Part shown: positions 14,209 to 19,626 of the stretch, one piece after another
Numbering within the stretch: the stretch's first letter is position 1
Layout: each line of letters begins with the position of its first letter
Assembly (NCBI GenBank): GCA_964503685.1
Contig: CAZDAW010000062.1
Coordinates: 1-19,626 of the forward strand
Direction: 5' to 3'
Length of the DNA: 19,626 nucleotides
Source: CAZDAW01 sp964503685
GTDB taxonomy: Bacteria; Chloroflexota; Anaerolineae; Anaerolineales; Anaerolineaceae
Made by a program: the position numbers and the translations under genes
The notes under the pieces: generated by a model
Seen by the model: the letters and a program-made list of their open reading frames with translations, nothing else
Database searches by the model: none
What the model was told of the DNA's origin: nothing

Positions 14209-15216
14209 CTAATTTCCCAGGGTAAGGTCGCCCCAGGTTGCCGGTCGGGTGTAACCGCGAGTGCTGACATTGGACACCATACTCTGCTGTAAATTATCTC
14301 CAGGAACATCATTATCCGAAACCCCGAAAGAAAAACCAAAATGTTTGCCGGTATAAGGAGCCGCGCCTAATGTTGCCCAGGGAACGGCGGCTTCAAGACG
14401 ATAGCCATCTCCCGTGGGGACCGCCGCCATGATAACCTCAGGCGTTGACCTGCCCGATGGGATGCCGCGGAATGATTCAACGCCTGACCCCACCGTATCG
14501 TAGCCTGGTGAGAATACGATCTGGTAATCATCGCCGTTCAGGCTGTTGACATTGAAATCACTTGCCAGATCAGCGTCCAATAAAATTTCTGGCGAATCGC
14601 CTTTATAAATGAATTGCCCGCTGGCATGTTGAGCATAGATATCATCGTTCACCTTGCAGGCAATATAAAGATAATTGGCATCCCAGCCTACCTTAAATGA
14701 AGCGCTCAGATCTTCCGGCCCCGTCCAATTATCATAGCCATAGACAACATAATTCGCCCCATATTCCGGCGACCTGCCCCAGACGCCATCGGACCACACG
14801 CCGTCGATAACCGGCATGGAGGTAAAATAGGGCGCATAGACGCTGGTCACCGTTCGTATCTGTCCGGGAGCAGGAACAACAGTAACCGGTACAATTGGCA
14901 CAGGAACATAAATGATCGTCGGCGCCTGCGTCGGTGAAGCGGTTATCGTTGGGGTAAAAGTTGGCGAAGGTTCAGGGGTAAAAGTTTCTGTTGGAACAGC
15001 CGTATCCGTTGGCGTCATCGGCAGGATAATCTCACCTGGCGTGGCTGTCGGCGGAATTTGCATTTGCGGGCTGAACAGCGCCGTCATGGTCAGATTAGGA
15101 GTTGGGAAAACAAAAGGGGTAGGCTGAACAGTCCAGGGAAATGCATACGAACACCCCAGGATACTGCATAACAAAACCGCCGCCCCAAGTATCAATTTAA
15201 TGGACCTGGAATTCAT
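14209..15216 (-). CDS. Lipoprotein with CBM9-like domain
   Basis: A 335-residue predicted lipoprotein. The N-terminal hydrophobic stretch ends in ILGC (Cys22 counting from the chosen start), a lipobox. A Thr/Pro-rich spacer at about 30-130 contains PTETFTPEPSPTFTPT-type repeats and lifts the C-terminal domain off the surface. Residues about 135-335 resemble the CBM9/DOMON-like fold: the VIDGVWSDGVW opening, SASFKVGWDANYLYIACKVND and SPEILLDADL are typical. These domains bind carbohydrates or haem in relatives; no ligand is evident here and there is no attached catalytic module. The ATG at 15216 is used because GGAGGAG lies just upstream. A GTG at 15228 overlaps that ribosome binding site and is rejected. 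It ends by the shared terminator. It is divergent from the Nudix regulator. Confidence 0.8.
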   Translation of the reverse strand: MNSRSIKLILGAAVLLCSILGCSYAFPWTVQPTPFVFPTPNLTMTALFSPQMQIPPTATPGEIILPMTPTDTAVPTETFTPEPSPTFTPTITASPTQAPTIIYVPVPIVPVTVVPAPGQIRTVTSVYAPYFTSMPVIDGVWSDGVWGRSPEYGANYVVYGYDNWTGPEDLSASFKVGWDANYLYIACKVNDDIYAQHASGQFIYKGDSPEILLDADLASDFNVNSLNGDDYQIVFSPGYDTVGSGVESFRGIPSGRSTPEVIMAAVPTGDGYRLEAAVPWATLGAAPYTGKHFGFSFGVSDNDVPGDNLQQSMVSNVSTRGYTRPATWGDLTLGN

Positions 15217-15357
15217 TTTCTCCTCCACACACGTCCTGATTTTTCGTCGTCAATTCAGGCAGGCTGCTACTCAAAATAGTATTAAGCGCAGTGTTTCGCC
15301 AGCAGGCGCAACATGAATGCGGAATCAAGCACCAGCAACCCGAATTTATTCTATTGA

Positions 15358-15363
15358 ATTATA
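15358..15363 (-). promoter_or_regulatory. -10 element, probable lipoprotein promoter
   Basis: The minus strand reads TATAAT with no convincing -35. A start about 15351 would give a leader of about 135 bases carrying the hairpin at 15292-15313. Confidence 0.35.
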
Positions 15364-15437
15364 GCCGACAGTCGCCCTTTAAATAAATAGATCGGCAAGG
15401 GTTAACAACACAAACTATCGTGCAAAAAGCATGCCTA

Positions 15438-15466
15438 TTGCTCTTCACTGAAAACCCGTTTATACT
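15438..15466 (+). promoter_or_regulatory. Promoter of the Nudix regulator gene
   Basis: TTGCTC at 15438-15443, spacer of 17, and TATACT at 15461-15466. The -35 matches at only three positions. The leader would be about 45 bases and has no Shine-Dalgarno before the ATG at 15518. Confidence 0.4.
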
Positions 15467-15517
15467 TTAATCACCGCCGCGTTTCGGAATAAATATTCAG
15501 AACAAACAACCTTTTTC

Positions 15518-16189
15518 ATGGCAATGACTGAGCAACTCTTCAGACTGATCGTTCATAACGTCGTATTCACCTTGTGTGAAAATCGCTTACACGTTTTACT
15601 CTGCCCTGAAAAACAATCCTCGCATCCAAAGCGGTATTGTCTTCCATCTGCTTCAGTACTTCCAACTGAATCCCTGGATGATACCGCCAACCGGCTTCTG
15701 ACCGAACAAACCGGTGTTCAAAACGCCTATCTGGAGCAACTTTATACTTATGGAGATCCCAAACGCCAGCCCGACGAACGAGTGATTGCTATAGTTTACT
15801 TTGCCATCATCGCATCAGGTTCGATCGATACTGCGGCTGCCGTGAAAAAAGATAACAGATGGTTCTCAGTAGATGCATTGCCCGAACTGGTCTATGATCA
15901 CTCCGAAATCAGCGCCTACGCCCTGCGCCGCCTTCGATACAAACTGGAATATAGCGCAGTTGGTTTTGAACTGCTCCCCGAAGAATTTACACTCAGTGAA
16001 TTACAAAAGACATACGAGATTATTCTGGGTGAAAAATTGGACAAACGCAATTTTCGCCGGCGGATTCTGGAAGCGGAGATCATCGAAATGACGCCGCATC
16101 TGCGCAGCGGAGAGGGAAGGCCCGCCCGGCTGTATCGTTACCGTCCAGATGCGGTGGCCGAAGCAAAAGCCCGGCGTCTCTTTCCATGA
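15518..16189 (+). CDS. NrtR-like transcriptional regulator: Nudix domain plus winged helix
   Basis: A 223-residue protein with an N-terminal Nudix-fold domain (about 5-140) and a C-terminal winged-helix domain (about 150-223), the NrtR architecture. NrtR proteins repress NAD-related or sugar-use genes and release DNA on binding ADP-ribose-type ligands. The segment LEQLYTYGDPKRQPDERVIAIVYFAI-type (about 68-95) is strongly NrtR-like. The Nudix box is degenerate: the segment LPTESLDDTANRLLTEQTGV (about 48-67) has Leu where the first metal-binding Glu of REUxEE should be and Gln for the last Glu, so hydrolysis is unlikely. The wing region SGEGRPARLYRYRPD near the end fits DNA contact. No NAD-metabolism target is in the window. 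Start ATG 15518 has no Shine-Dalgarno; ATG 15524 is a second in-frame option. Confidence 0.85.
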   Translation: MAMTEQLFRLIVHNVVFTLCENRLHVLLCPEKQSSHPKRYCLPSASVLPTESLDDTANRLLTEQTGVQNAYLEQLYTYGDPKRQPDERVIAIVYFAIIASGSIDTAAAVKKDNRWFSVDALPELVYDHSEISAYALRRLRYKLEYSAVGFELLPEEFTLSELQKTYEIILGEKLDKRNFRRRILEAEIIEMTPHLRSGEGRPARLYRYRPDAVAEAKARRLFP

Positions 16190-16227
16190 AGTAACCTTCC
16201 GCTATAGAACAAAAAAGTGAATTTAAG

Positions 16228-16257
16228 TTGACGTTTTTGATAATCTTATGGTATTAT
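16228..16257 (+). promoter_or_regulatory. Main promoter of infC-rpmI-rplT
   Basis: TTGACG at 16228-16233, an 18-base spacer and TATTAT at 16252-16257. The transcript would start near 16264, leaving a leader of about 60 bases with a small hairpin (CCGTT at 16273-16277 with AACGG at 16284-16288). Confidence 0.75.
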
Positions 16258-16323
16258 CTAACCAGCATAAAGCCGTTTATATGAACGGAATATATTAGAT
16301 ATTGTAAAAATAAGGAGAATAAT

Positions 16324-16887
16324 ATCAGCGCGACAAATTTTCGGGTAAATGAAATGATCCGTGTAGCGGAAGTGCGTTTAATCGACGCCGCCGGCGAAAA
16401 TGCGGGTGTTGTCCCCATCGATAAAGCATTAAGCATGGCGCATGAGGCTGAGCTTGATCTTGTAGAAGTTGCTCCCAACGCAGAACCTCCAGTTTGTCGG
16501 ATCATGGACTTTGGAAAGTTTCTGTACGAGAAGACCAAGAAAGAGCGCGAAGCGCGTAAAGCCCAGACAAAAATTGAGGTCAAAGAGATCCGTCTTCGTC
16601 CGAAAACCAACGATCACCATCGCTCTTTCAAAACACGTGACGCCAGACGTTGGCTGTTGGAAGGTATGAAAGTCAGGGTGACCATCCGCTTTCGCGGGCG
16701 CGAGATAACTTATCCTGAAATCGCTCTTGAAGACCTCAAGGAAATTGCGGAAGAACTTGCTGATGTAGCAGTCGTGGAACAGGCCCCCGCCATGGAAGGT
16801 AAAGTGATGCTCATGGTGCTCAGCCCTTCACGAACAAAAAAGAAACCCGCAGCCGAAGGACAACCCGTTAAAGAAACTGCGTCGTAA
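16324..16887 (+). CDS. infC: Translation initiation factor IF-3, AUC start
   Basis: IF-3 binds the 30S subunit, checks start-codon pairing and keeps subunits apart. The 187-residue protein shows the full family: FRVNEMIRVAEVRLID at the N-terminus, the PVCRIMDFGKFLYE linker region, and EIRLRPKTNDHHRSF and GREITYPEIALEDL in the C-domain. The start is taken at ATC 16324-16326 because AAGGAG at 16312-16317 lies six bases upstream and the conserved FRVNE segment precedes the first ATG (16354), which is 36 bases from the ribosome binding site. No ATG, GTG or TTG lies in frame between the upstream stop at 16282 and 16354. A non-AUG start of infC is known from other bacteria (AUU in E. coli), where IF-3 represses its own synthesis. 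The C-terminus has a short basic and acidic tail. Confidence 0.93.
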   Translation: MSATNFRVNEMIRVAEVRLIDAAGENAGVVPIDKALSMAHEAELDLVEVAPNAEPPVCRIMDFGKFLYEKTKKEREARKAQTKIEVKEIRLRPKTNDHHRSFKTRDARRWLLEGMKVRVTIRFRGREITYPEIALEDLKEIAEELADVAVVEQAPAMEGKVMLMVLSPSRTKKKPAAEGQPVKETAS

Positions 16888-16889
16888 TC

Positions 16890-16898
16890 TGATATAAT
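16890..16898 (+). promoter_or_regulatory. Extended -10 promoter before rpmI
   Basis: TGATATAAT at 16890-16898 is a perfect extended -10 element (TGnTATAAT) overlapping the end of infC (stop at 16885-16887) and lying directly before the rpmI leader hairpins. The -35 region is poor. It may give rpmI-rplT extra transcription independent of infC. Confidence 0.5.
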
Positions 16899-16912
16899 TG
16901 GGATGTTGAGTC

Positions 16913-16937
16913 ATCCGCGGCGAAACCGCGGATTTTT
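16913..16937 (+). terminator. Terminator or attenuator hairpin between infC and rpmI
   Basis: ATCCGCGG (16913-16920) pairs with CCGCGGAT (16926-16933) around CGAAA, followed by TTTTT (16933-16937). A second small hairpin, ACCCGA at 16939-16944 with TCGGGT at 16952-16957, follows before the rpmI ribosome binding site. Together they look like an attenuation element. Confidence 0.65.
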
Positions 16938-16983
16938 CACCCGATCCACAGTCGGGTAATTTTGTGTGAGAGGAGTTTTAGCT

Positions 16984-17214
16984 GTGCCCCGCAAGCAAAA
17001 AGCAGGTAAATTCAAGTTGAAGACCCACAAGGCGACATCCAAGCGATTCCGCCTGACCGGGACGGGCAAGCTGGTACGCACCAAAGGCGGCAAAAGCCAC
17101 CTGCGCCGGCGAACCTCAGAGCGGACAAAGGCTTTGTTCACCGAGATGATCCCCGTCGAAGGAAAGAAGATCATCAAGCGGGTAGAACGCCTGGCTCCGA
17201 ATATGGAAAGTTAA
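16984..17214 (+). CDS. rpmI: Large ribosomal subunit protein bL35
   Basis: A 76-residue bL35, a small basic protein of the 50S subunit. The start is GTG at 16984 (PRKQKAGKFKLKTHKATSKR follows the initiator), with AGGAG at 16971-16975 eight bases upstream. A GTG at 16966 would add MRGVLA, which bL35 does not have, and lies before the ribosome binding site. The body (KATSKRFRLTGTGKLVR, GKSHLRRRTSERTK) is normal. The C-terminus, from about residue 66 (RVERLAPNMES), runs somewhat beyond the usual 64-67 residues. It sits between infC and rplT in the standard order. Confidence 0.95.
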   Translation: MPRKQKAGKFKLKTHKATSKRFRLTGTGKLVRTKGGKSHLRRRTSERTKALFTEMIPVEGKKIIKRVERLAPNMES

Positions 17215-17250
17215 TCCCTTTACGGGAAATCGTATCCGTTTTTAGTGCGG

Positions 17251-17284
17251 CTGTTGGGTGTTCACAACAGGTATTTCACATACC
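17251..17284 (+). promoter_or_regulatory. Two adjoining hairpins between rpmI and rplT
   Basis: CTGTTG (17251-17256) pairs with CAACAG (17265-17270) around eight bases. GGTAT (17270-17274) pairs with ATACC (17280-17284) around five bases. They share one base at 17270. They lie 18-50 bases before the rplT ribosome binding site and have no T run. They could be a translational control site, but this is inference. Confidence 0.4.
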
Positions 17285-17314
17285 GGCGCCCAGGGGTTCG
17301 CAAAGGAGTAAGAA

Positions 17315-17662
17315 ATGGCTCGTGTAAAAGGTGGTCCACATGGACACCTGCGTCATAAAAAAATATTAACCCTAAATCAGGGCTACTTCGGTTCACGTCA
17401 CCGACTCTTCCGGAGGGCAAATGAAGCATTCCTCAAGAGCATGTGGTACGCATACCGCGACCGCCGCGTCCGCAAGCGCGACTTGCGTAAGCTGTGGATT
17501 GCCCGCATCAACGCCGCCGCGCGTTTGAATGGGATCAGCTACAGCCGTCTGATGTTCGGCCTAAAAAAGACCGGCATCACGATCAACCGCAAAATGCTGG
17601 CCGATCTGGCCGTGCGCGATCCGGGCGCTTTTACCGCCATCGTTGCAAAAGCCAGAGCTTAA
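17315..17662 (+). CDS. rplT: Large ribosomal subunit protein bL20
   Basis: A 115-residue bL20, which binds 23S rRNA early in 50S assembly and in several bacteria represses its own operon. The sequence is a clear match: KILTLNQGYFGSRHRLFRRA, the basic RDRRVRKRDLRKLWIARINA region, and NGISYSRLMFGLKKTGITIN. The length is normal. The ATG at 17315 has AAAGGAG at 17302-17308, six bases upstream. It is the last gene of the operon and is followed by a strong terminator. The second half (RDRRVRKRD onwards) is the part that can act as a repressor in other species, so autoregulation by a leader mimic is possible here. Confidence 0.97.
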   Translation: MARVKGGPHGHLRHKKILTLNQGYFGSRHRLFRRANEAFLKSMWYAYRDRRVRKRDLRKLWIARINAAARLNGISYSRLMFGLKKTGITINRKMLADLAVRDPGAFTAIVAKARA

Positions 17663-17690
17663 TAGACTTACTATTAATTATCAATCATAT

Positions 17691-17729
17691 CAATGGGATG
17701 ATCAAAACGATCATCCCGTTGTTTTTATT
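17691..17729 (+). terminator. Intrinsic terminator of the infC-rpmI-rplT operon
   Basis: CAATGGGATGATC (17691-17703) pairs with 17709-17721 with one G-U pair, around AAAAC, followed by TTTTTATTT. The minus-strand direction lacks a T run, so it is less useful for rtcA. Confidence 0.92.
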
Positions 17730-17743
17730 TCAGCCTATTCATC

Positions 17744-18769
17744 TCACGGGGCTATACACACGCTTCCTGGTCTTCCAACTTCACCCAAAATTTCAATATT
17801 GACCGGCAAAAACAGGCGCAACACAGCAGCATTAGTCAACAAATGCTGGCTGATTCTTGAGGTAGTAAAATTGGAGACGCCGCCTGCAAACGCCGCAGGC
17901 AGAAGAATTTGGTCCGCCATATAGGGATCAAGCGCACCGCCAGTTGCCAAAAAGGCCAACAATTCGTTAACCGCTTCATCTGCGACAATTTCGGCGCGTT
18001 TGCCGGGCGCGCCGAGTGCAGAAAAACTGGCCTGTGAATGTTCAAAGATAGCCGTCAATAAAATAAAAGTTCCCTTGACCAGGGAAGACATTTGAATACT
18101 TTCGATCTTGGTATCCTGGCAAACGGGTTCCAGACGGCGCAGCGCCTGATGCTTCTGGCGGCGAGCAATATCCATATCCAGATTTGCCACACCGGAAAGC
18201 CCGCGAATTTGCAACAAACGGCCACGTTGAGCCAGATCGATAGGTTCTAACGATTGTAAGGGCCTGATTCTGGCATCTATCCGTCCCATACCTTGTGGAT
18301 AAAAACCTGCCTGTACCAGCGCCAGACGCACCTGAAAACCCATTGGCTTGAGCAGAGACAGCCACTGCCGTTCCAGGTAATGATAACAGGGGCTCCAGGG
18401 AACATGAGTGCCGCCGGTCAATACCACGGTTGACGGAGCAGAGCCAAAAGCAAGCGGCAATGCTATGGTTTGTAACACCAGGGTAGCTGCGCCCGCCGTG
18501 GGAATATCAAAGCGATAACGACCCGATCTAATTTCTCCAGGGTCAAACACCAACCGAGATGAATTGAGCGCCGCGCCGCTGACCCGCGCCTGGCTGACCG
18601 CTGCGGCAGCTTCAACCGCTTTCAAATGCTGGGGCTGTAAACCCGGCTTACTTCTCCCAGCTCGGATGCTGTGGATTTCAAAAGGTTGGCGCGTCAAAAT
18701 TGACAACGTCAACGCGCTGCGCAATACCTGCCCGCCGCCTTCTCCCTGAGAACCATCAATGAGAAGCAT
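17744..18769 (-). CDS. rtcA: RNA 3'-terminal phosphate cyclase
   Basis: RtcA converts RNA 3'-phosphates to 2',3'-cyclic phosphates with ATP through an adenylyl-histidine intermediate. The 341-residue protein has the family opening DGSQGEGGGQVLRSALTLS and the GRSKPGLQPQHL segment, and the end TSRISQHLLTNAAVLRLF holds the adenylylated His. Counting from the start, this is His309, the same number as in E. coli RtcA. The length matches (about 340). No RtcB ligase or RtcR regulator gene lies beside it, so the E. coli operon context is absent. It converges on rplT. A perfect minus-strand TATAAT at 18791-18796 gives a short leader. Ribosome binding is weak (AGGA about 11 bases upstream). Confidence 0.94.
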   Translation of the reverse strand: MLLIDGSQGEGGGQVLRSALTLSILTRQPFEIHSIRAGRSKPGLQPQHLKAVEAAAAVSQARVSGAALNSSRLVFDPGEIRSGRYRFDIPTAGAATLVLQTIALPLAFGSAPSTVVLTGGTHVPWSPCYHYLERQWLSLLKPMGFQVRLALVQAGFYPQGMGRIDARIRPLQSLEPIDLAQRGRLLQIRGLSGVANLDMDIARRQKHQALRRLEPVCQDTKIESIQMSSLVKGTFILLTAIFEHSQASFSALGAPGKRAEIVADEAVNELLAFLATGGALDPYMADQILLPAAFAGGVSNFTTSRISQHLLTNAAVLRLFLPVNIEILGEVGRPGSVCIAP

Positions 18770-18790
18770 ATTGCCGACAATCCTGACCTA

Positions 18791-18796
18791 ATTATA
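18791..18796 (-). promoter_or_regulatory. -10 element of rtcA
   Basis: The minus strand reads TATAAT, predicting a start near 18784 and a leader of about 15 bases. The -35 match is poor. It is back to back with the promoter of the glycosyltransferase gene. Confidence 0.45.
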
Positions 18797-18821
18797 GCCG
18801 CCATCCCGCTGAGACGATGGT

Positions 18822-18850
18822 TTGACACAAACCCTTTCACGGTGTAAAAT
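18822..18850 (+). promoter_or_regulatory. Strong consensus promoter of the glycosyltransferase gene
   Basis: Perfect TTGACA at 18822-18827, a 17-base spacer and TAAAAT at 18845-18850. This is the best promoter in the window and leaves a leader of about 105 bases. Confidence 0.8.
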
Positions 18851-18961
18851 TCGCTTCATTATCATCGTCAGCCATTATCAGACACACAACAAAGAGCATC
18901 AATACCTGACCATCCGGGTATTTCGCAAAATCCACCCCCAACAGAAAAGGCGGGCATCATT

Positions 18962-19626
18962 TTGTACAAAGATAAAACCATCGGCGTTGTTATTCCAGCT
19001 TATAACGAAGAAAATTTAATCGGACAGACTATCGAATCTGTACCCGATTATGTCGATAAAATCATTGTCGTCAATGATTGCAGTCTGGATAATACAGCGA
19101 CCATTGCAGAAACATACGTCGAAAAGCAGCCTGGACGTGTAATTCTCATCCAACACACGGCCAACCAGGGCGTTGGCGGAGCGATTGCCTCAGGATACAA
19201 GTGGTGCAGAGATTATAACATCGATGTGGCTGTAGTCATGGCCGGCGACGCCCAGATGGATCCGGCTGATCTCCCGGACCTGCTTGAGCCGATCGTCAGA
19301 GATGAGGTAGACTATACAAAGGGCAACCGCCTGATAACCGGCGACGCCTGGCACAAAATTCCCCGCATCAGATACCTGGGTAATTCGGCATTGTCCCTCC
19401 TCACCAAAATCGCTTCAGGATACTGGCATGTTGCCGACTCGCAATGCGGTTATACTGCCATCAATGCCAGAGCGTTGAAAATTATCAACTGGGACGACAT
19501 GTATAAACGTTACGGGCAACCCAATGACCTCTTAGTGCGCCTGAATGTCTATAATTTTCGAGTGCGAGACGTAATGGTCCGACCGATTTATGGTGTCGGC
19601 GAAAAATCGGGCATCAAACCCATGCG
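18962..19626 (+). CDS. Family 2 glycosyltransferase, 5' part (runs off the window)
   Basis: At least 221 residues of a GT2 enzyme of the polyprenyl-phosphate hexose synthase (DPM1-like) kind, which moves a sugar from a nucleotide carrier to a lipid carrier. Visible motifs are VVIPAYNEENLIGQTI at the start, IIVVNDCSLDNT for nucleotide binding, AGDAQMDP in the place of the metal-binding DxD region, and TKGNRL. The product is truncated by the window end, so C-terminal membrane helices cannot be judged. No ATG lies in frame in the preceding 80 bases. TTG at 18962 is the likely start (LYKDKTIGVVIP), with AAAAGG at 18945-18950. ATC and ATT codons at 18956 and 18959 are nearer the site but unlikely. 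The sequence is in frame without breaks. Confidence 0.87.
   Translation, partial: MYKDKTIGVVIPAYNEENLIGQTIESVPDYVDKIIVVNDCSLDNTATIAETYVEKQPGRVILIQHTANQGVGGAIASGYKWCRDYNIDVAVVMAGDAQMDPADLPDLLEPIVRDEVDYTKGNRLITGDAWHKIPRIRYLGNSALSLLTKIASGYWHVADSQCGYTAINARALKIINWDDMYKRYGQPNDLLVRLNVYNFRVRDVMVRPIYGVGEKSGIKPM

Larger units (their letters stand above)
15217..15517. other. 301-base divergent regulatory region between the lipoprotein and Nudix regulator genes
   Basis: No gene is seen. It holds a minus-strand perfect TATAAT at 15363-15358 with a weak -35, and a plus-strand TTGCTC-17-TATACT pair at 15438-15466. The lipoprotein leader would carry an imperfect hairpin at 15292-15313 (TGTTTCGCC with GGCGCAACA, one mismatch). 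No palindromic operator near these promoters convinced me. Confidence 0.6.

Noticed and set aside
16354..16356. ATG as the infC start
   Set aside because: It is 36 bases from the ribosome binding site and would cut the conserved FRVNE segment of IF-3.
1..19626. CRISPR array, tRNA, rRNA, insertion sequence or phage genes
   Set aside because: I saw no regularly spaced repeats, cloverleaf sequences, transposase or integrase motifs anywhere in the window.

Overview
The window looks like chromosomal DNA from an uncultured member of the Chloroflexota, probably class Anaerolineae. This placement is an inference from gene content. It rests on secreted and surface proteins with long Thr/Pro linkers of the kind common in that group, paired DarA/PstA-like c-di-AMP receptor proteins, an AMMECR1-domain protein, and an ordinary bacterial infC-rpmI-rplT operon. 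Base composition is even, and I see no phage, transposase, CRISPR array, tRNA or rRNA.

Layout. Positions 24-4212 (+) hold a GH63/MGH1-like cytoplasmic glycosidase, two tandem PII-like proteins (DUF970) and a beta-propeller lipoprotein. Positions 4316-4972 (+) hold a DUF4013 membrane protein with its own strong promoter, closed by a bidirectional terminator. Positions 5054-10497 (-) hold an operon-like run read right to left: a Yip1-domain membrane protein, an ABC ATPase, a secreted multi-domain CARDB/NEW3-like protein and a MacB/FtsX-type permease. An AMMECR1 gene with its own promoter follows. Positions 10498-10930 are non-coding and carry a GC-rich hairpin, a possible dispersed repeat and a probable promoter of the ABC operon. 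Positions 10931-13244 (+) hold a cell-wall pair (membrane-anchored N-acetylmuramoyl-L-alanine amidase and TPR-TM-YkuD L,D-transpeptidase, overlapping by 4 bases) and an unrecognised acidic 143-residue protein. Positions 13333-14163 (+) hold a CnoX-like thioredoxin-TPR protein. Positions 14209-15216 (-) hold a CBM9-like lipoprotein. Positions 15518-16189 (+) hold an NrtR-like Nudix-winged-helix regulator. Positions 16324-17662 (+) hold infC, rpmI and rplT with visible control elements. Positions 17744-18769 (-) hold rtcA, and from 18962 (+) a family 2 glycosyltransferase runs off the window end.

How the parts work together. The centre is an envelope region: an export or mechanotransmission-type ABC system with an extracellular beta-sandwich partner in place of MacA, two peptidoglycan enzymes, two lipoproteins and small membrane proteins. 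The right part is translation and RNA housekeeping. The points that most deserve a second look are the DarA-like pair that divides the known ligand-contact residues between its two members, the ABC-CARDB-Yip1 module, the AUC start of infC with a separate promoter and terminator hairpin before rpmI, and the palindrome inside the AMMECR1 promoter.
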